A DNA stretch of 27,367 bases, from assembly GCA_946402595.1 (NCBI GenBank), contig CAMIWY010000001.1, positions 1 to 27,367 on the forward strand, written 5' to 3'. The notes under the pieces are model-generated. The model was not told the DNA's origin. It ran no database searches and was given only the letters and a program-made list of their open reading frames with translations. Within the stretch, counting starts at the first letter, position 1; each line of letters opens with the position of its first letter. The translations under genes and the position numbers were made by a program. Below are positions 24,842 to 27,367 of the stretch, piece by piece. Origin of the DNA: an uncultured Clostridia bacterium (lineage in GTDB: Bacteria; Bacillota; Clostridia; Peptostreptococcales; Anaerovoracaceae).

Positions 24842-27367
24842 ATGCTGAGACTTTTCGCAGGAAGAGAGAATATCGATAAGGAGCGTTTCATCTATGACCG
24901 CATCAGGGAATGCGGGGGTGAGACGCTTGTTATTGTGCCTGACCAGTACACTCTGGTGGCTGAGGAGCAGGCGCTTAAGTACACCGGCACGGACTGCCTG
25001 TTCGATACTGAGATCATCTCCATGAGCAGGCTGGGGCTGAGACTCCTGACCGAACAGGGGACTGAGTCTGTGGACATGCTGGACAGATACGGGAGATTCA
25101 TGCTCCTGACGAGGCTCATCAAGGAGCACACGGAGGACTTTGACATCTTCAGAAGGTCGGCCGGAAAGCAGGCCTTTACCACCATGCTCAGCGACTTTAT
25201 CTCGGAATTCAAGCAGCAGGAATGCACGCTTGATGAGATAGCTGCAATGCTTGACGGCGATGATGCTGACGCGATCCTGAGAGCCAAGCTTGAAGAGCTG
25301 AGAGGTGTAATCGAAGCATACGAGGAGAAGGTGTCCGGCAAGTACACCGATTCCGAAGACTATATATCCATGTATATCGGGGCGATCGGAAAGTCCCGTA
25401 TGATACGCAGCAAGCACATATGGATATACGGATATGACAGCATAACACCGAAGTTCACAAGAGCGATGCTTGAGCTGTCCGCAGCTGCAAAGTCGGTGAA
25501 CTTCATACTAAACAGAAGTGATTTCGGGCTCGATGAGCAGCTGGAGGGCATGCTGAGGGCAAAATGCCGTGAGCTGGACCTGCCGTTCAGCTGCGGGGAG
25601 ATCGGTCCGGAATATGAAACGGACAAAACGGAAACGGTCAGGCGCATCGAAAGAGGTCTGTGGAACGACAGGCTGCCTGAAGCTGAAAGAGCTGAGAACA
25701 GAGAGTTTGAGGCTGAGGACCTGACGGTTGTATGCGCTGCCAATCCTTATTATGAGGCTGAGAGCGCCGCTGCATATATATGGCACCTCGTCCGTGACCT
25801 CGGGTACCGGATGAGAGACATCCAGGTGATCGCAAATGATGAAGGCGCGATGCACCCGGTAATAAAGAGAGTATTTGCTGAGTACGGACTGCCGGTGTTC
25901 ATGGACTCCGCGAGAGACATTACGGACACGGCGCCTGTCAGCTTTGTCGTGGATCTGCTGTGGTTCCTCGTGCACGGGATGAATGCCCAGTACCTGTTCG
26001 CTCTGCTCAAGACGGGCCTTGCAGGAGTGCGGGCAGAGGATGTCGAGGATCTTGAGAATTATGCAAGGACATATCATATCCGCGGCACTATGTGGGAGCG
26101 TGACTTCAGATACGGAGAGGATGCTCTCGGAACAGCCGCATTCAGCAGACTGAATGATATCCGCCGCGATGTTATGACAAAAGTCGGTGAGCTGAGGAAA
26201 GCTGCTGCGGCCGATCAGACGACTGCAGAGTTCGTTGAAAGATTCAGGGCTTACCTTGAGGACACCTGGCATCTTGAAGAGATGGTGACCTCGATGGTGG
26301 ATGAGGAGAGCAGTCTCGGCTTCCATGATGAGGCGCAGAGGACCTCGGAGAGCTATGACAAGGCACTGTCCCTGCTTGACCAGATCAATGAGATCATGGG
26401 TGATGCGGAGTTTGATCTGAAGGAATTCACGGAGATATACGTTGCGGGCCTTACAAGTGTTGAGGTCGGGGTCATCCCTCCGGCGGCCGACCGGCTGTCC
26501 GTGGGGACCATGATCAGGACCCGCCCGAGGCCGGTACGCGCCGCGGTCATACTCGGCGCGAACGAAGGCACACTGCCTATGCAGCCTTCGCCGGAGGGAC
26601 TCTTCTCGATCGACGAGAAGGAGTACTTCAGGAACAAGGGCTTTGCCCTCGGTTCGCTTGATGACATCAAGATGCAGGAAGAGGATGCAGCCATGTACAG
26701 GATGCTGTCCAGACCTTCTGACAAGCTGTACATAAGCTGGTCGATGACTGACAACGAAGGCTCCGAGCTGAGCCCTTCATCTCTCATCGACTCACTGAAG
26801 ATGCTGCTTCCGTGCCTGGAGAAACCCGGCAGGATCCTTAAGGACGCTGTAAGCGCCGGATGGGGCGATGCCGGCATCACAGGAGGCGCAGTAGGTGACC
26901 TCATAGATATGCCGGGCGAGTCAATGCGGCATATGATAGACAGGATCAAGGACAGAAACGCACCTGAAGGAGAAGACCCGCTGATGAGGAGCCTTCTCAG
27001 CTGGTACAGGAAAGAACACGGTGACGAGCTCGGGACGATGCTCAGCGCTGCGGGAGAGGAGAACATACAGAAACCTCTCGGCAGGGACATCGCAGGAAGG
27101 CTGTTCGGACGTACCGACGGATCACTCGTGCTGAGCGCAAGCTCAATAGGCAGCTATTTTGACTGCCCGTTCAGATACTTCATAGACAGAGGACTCAGGC
27201 CTAAGGAGGAGAGAGACTTCTCAAGCGACCCGAGGTCGATAGGAGATGCTTACCACGAATGCCTCATGAGCGTAGCGAGGAGGCTGATTGGTGACAGAGA
27301 ACTGCTGAAGCGGATCGCTGAGTACAGAGAGGCTGCTGAGCAGTCAGGTGCAGAGCCTGCAGACCCT
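24842..27367 (+). CDS. addB: ATP-dependent nuclease subunit B (AddB/RexB type), 3' end outside the window
   Basis: The frame is open for 842 codons to the edge, with no stop. It starts six bp after prfB, the ribosome site AAGG overlapping the prfB end. Family features: LVIVPDQYTLVAEEQAL near residue 30, the SRLGLRLL region, RPRPVRAAVILGANEGTLPM near 560-580, and SSIGSYFDCPFRYFIDRGL, where Cys775 is the first iron-sulfur ligand of the C-terminal nuclease domain. The last three cysteines and nuclease motifs would lie beyond the edge. With AddA it resects double-strand breaks for RecA. The usual N-terminal Walker A (GRxGxGKT) is replaced by GRENIDKER, as in RexB-like forms. addA is expected downstream. 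Confidence 0.9.
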   Translation, partial: MLRLFAGRENIDKERFIYDRIRECGGETLVIVPDQYTLVAEEQALKYTGTDCLFDTEIISMSRLGLRLLTEQGTESVDMLDRYGRFMLLTRLIKEHTEDFDIFRRSAGKQAFTTMLSDFISEFKQQECTLDEIAAMLDGDDADAILRAKLEELRGVIEAYEEKVSGKYTDSEDYISMYIGAIGKSRMIRSKHIWIYGYDSITPKFTRAMLELSAAAKSVNFILNRSDFGLDEQLEGMLRAKCRELDLPFSCGEIGPEYETDKTETVRRIERGLWNDRLPEAERAENREFEAEDLTVVCAANPYYEAESAAAYIWHLVRDLGYRMRDIQVIANDEGAMHPVIKRVFAEYGLPVFMDSARDITDTAPVSFVVDLLWFLVHGMNAQYLFALLKTGLAGVRAEDVEDLENYARTYHIRGTMWERDFRYGEDALGTAAFSRLNDIRRDVMTKVGELRKAAAADQTTAEFVERFRAYLEDTWHLEEMVTSMVDEESSLGFHDEAQRTSESYDKALSLLDQINEIMGDAEFDLKEFTEIYVAGLTSVEVGVIPPAADRLSVGTMIRTRPRPVRAAVILGANEGTLPMQPSPEGLFSIDEKEYFRNKGFALGSLDDIKMQEEDAAMYRMLSRPSDKLYISWSMTDNEGSELSPSSLIDSLKMLLPCLEKPGRILKDAVSAGWGDAGITGGAVGDLIDMPGESMRHMIDRIKDRNAPEGEDPLMRSLLSWYRKEHGDELGTMLSAAGEENIQKPLGRDIAGRLFGRTDGSLVLSASSIGSYFDCPFRYFIDRGLRPKEERDFSSDPRSIGDAYHECLMSVARRLIGDRELLKRIAEYREAAEQSGAEPADP

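Overview
The window reads like a chromosomal segment of an anaerobic, mid-GC Firmicute of class Clostridia. The signs are strong AGGAGG-type ribosome binding sites, sigma-A promoters, an AddB/RexB-type nuclease instead of RecBCD, the secA...prfB neighbourhood, a MetNIQ importer with a NIL domain, and a likely selenocysteine gene. The species cannot be named from sequence alone. No phage, integrase, insertion sequence or CRISPR array is visible.

Layout. 1-2165: two RraA-family genes (the first cut by the window edge) and an EamA-type transporter, all on +. 2166-3454: a spacer with short repeats, a shared terminator, tRNA-Arg(CCG) and gpsA, the two genes on the minus strand. 3600-5642: a histidine phosphatase, a probable UGA-recoded selenoprotein and a YcxB-like membrane protein. 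5643-8784: a promoter, a 22-codon Met/Cys-rich leader ORF inside a set of mutually exclusive RNA helices with an intrinsic terminator, then metN, metI, metQ and a terminator. 8851-10031: a Ca2+/H+ antiporter and its terminator. 10136-17791: a 2128-residue protein with 23 tandem repeats of about 78 residues, followed closely by a CNNM/CorC-type transporter. 17875-20655: secA. 20743-23009: a very short LemA-like protein and a DUF2207 membrane protein. 23027-27367: a HAD phosphatase, prfB with its programmed +1 frameshift, and addB running off the edge.

Two items stand out. (1) The metNIQ leader carries nine Met and two Cys codons in 22. Its RNA can form a 13-bp closing helix whose 3' strand overlaps an 11-of-12-bp antiterminator strand, and that antiterminator in turn excludes a 12-bp terminator. 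This is the layout of an attenuator sensing sulfur amino acids. Clostridial methionine genes are better known for S-box or T-box control, and neither is seen here. (2) At 4363-5055 an in-frame UGA followed by Cys, with an 8-9 bp hairpin carrying G first in its loop about 30 nt downstream, looks like a selenoprotein of the HesB-like CC/Se-motif type joined to an unrecognised C-terminal region. An ordinary gene caller would start this gene at 4468 and lose the N-terminus.

Other points: palindromic GGACCGTCC repeats in three spacers; a giant BspA-like protein without signal peptide or anchor; a LemA protein reduced to 92 residues; and an AddB without a recognisable Walker A motif.
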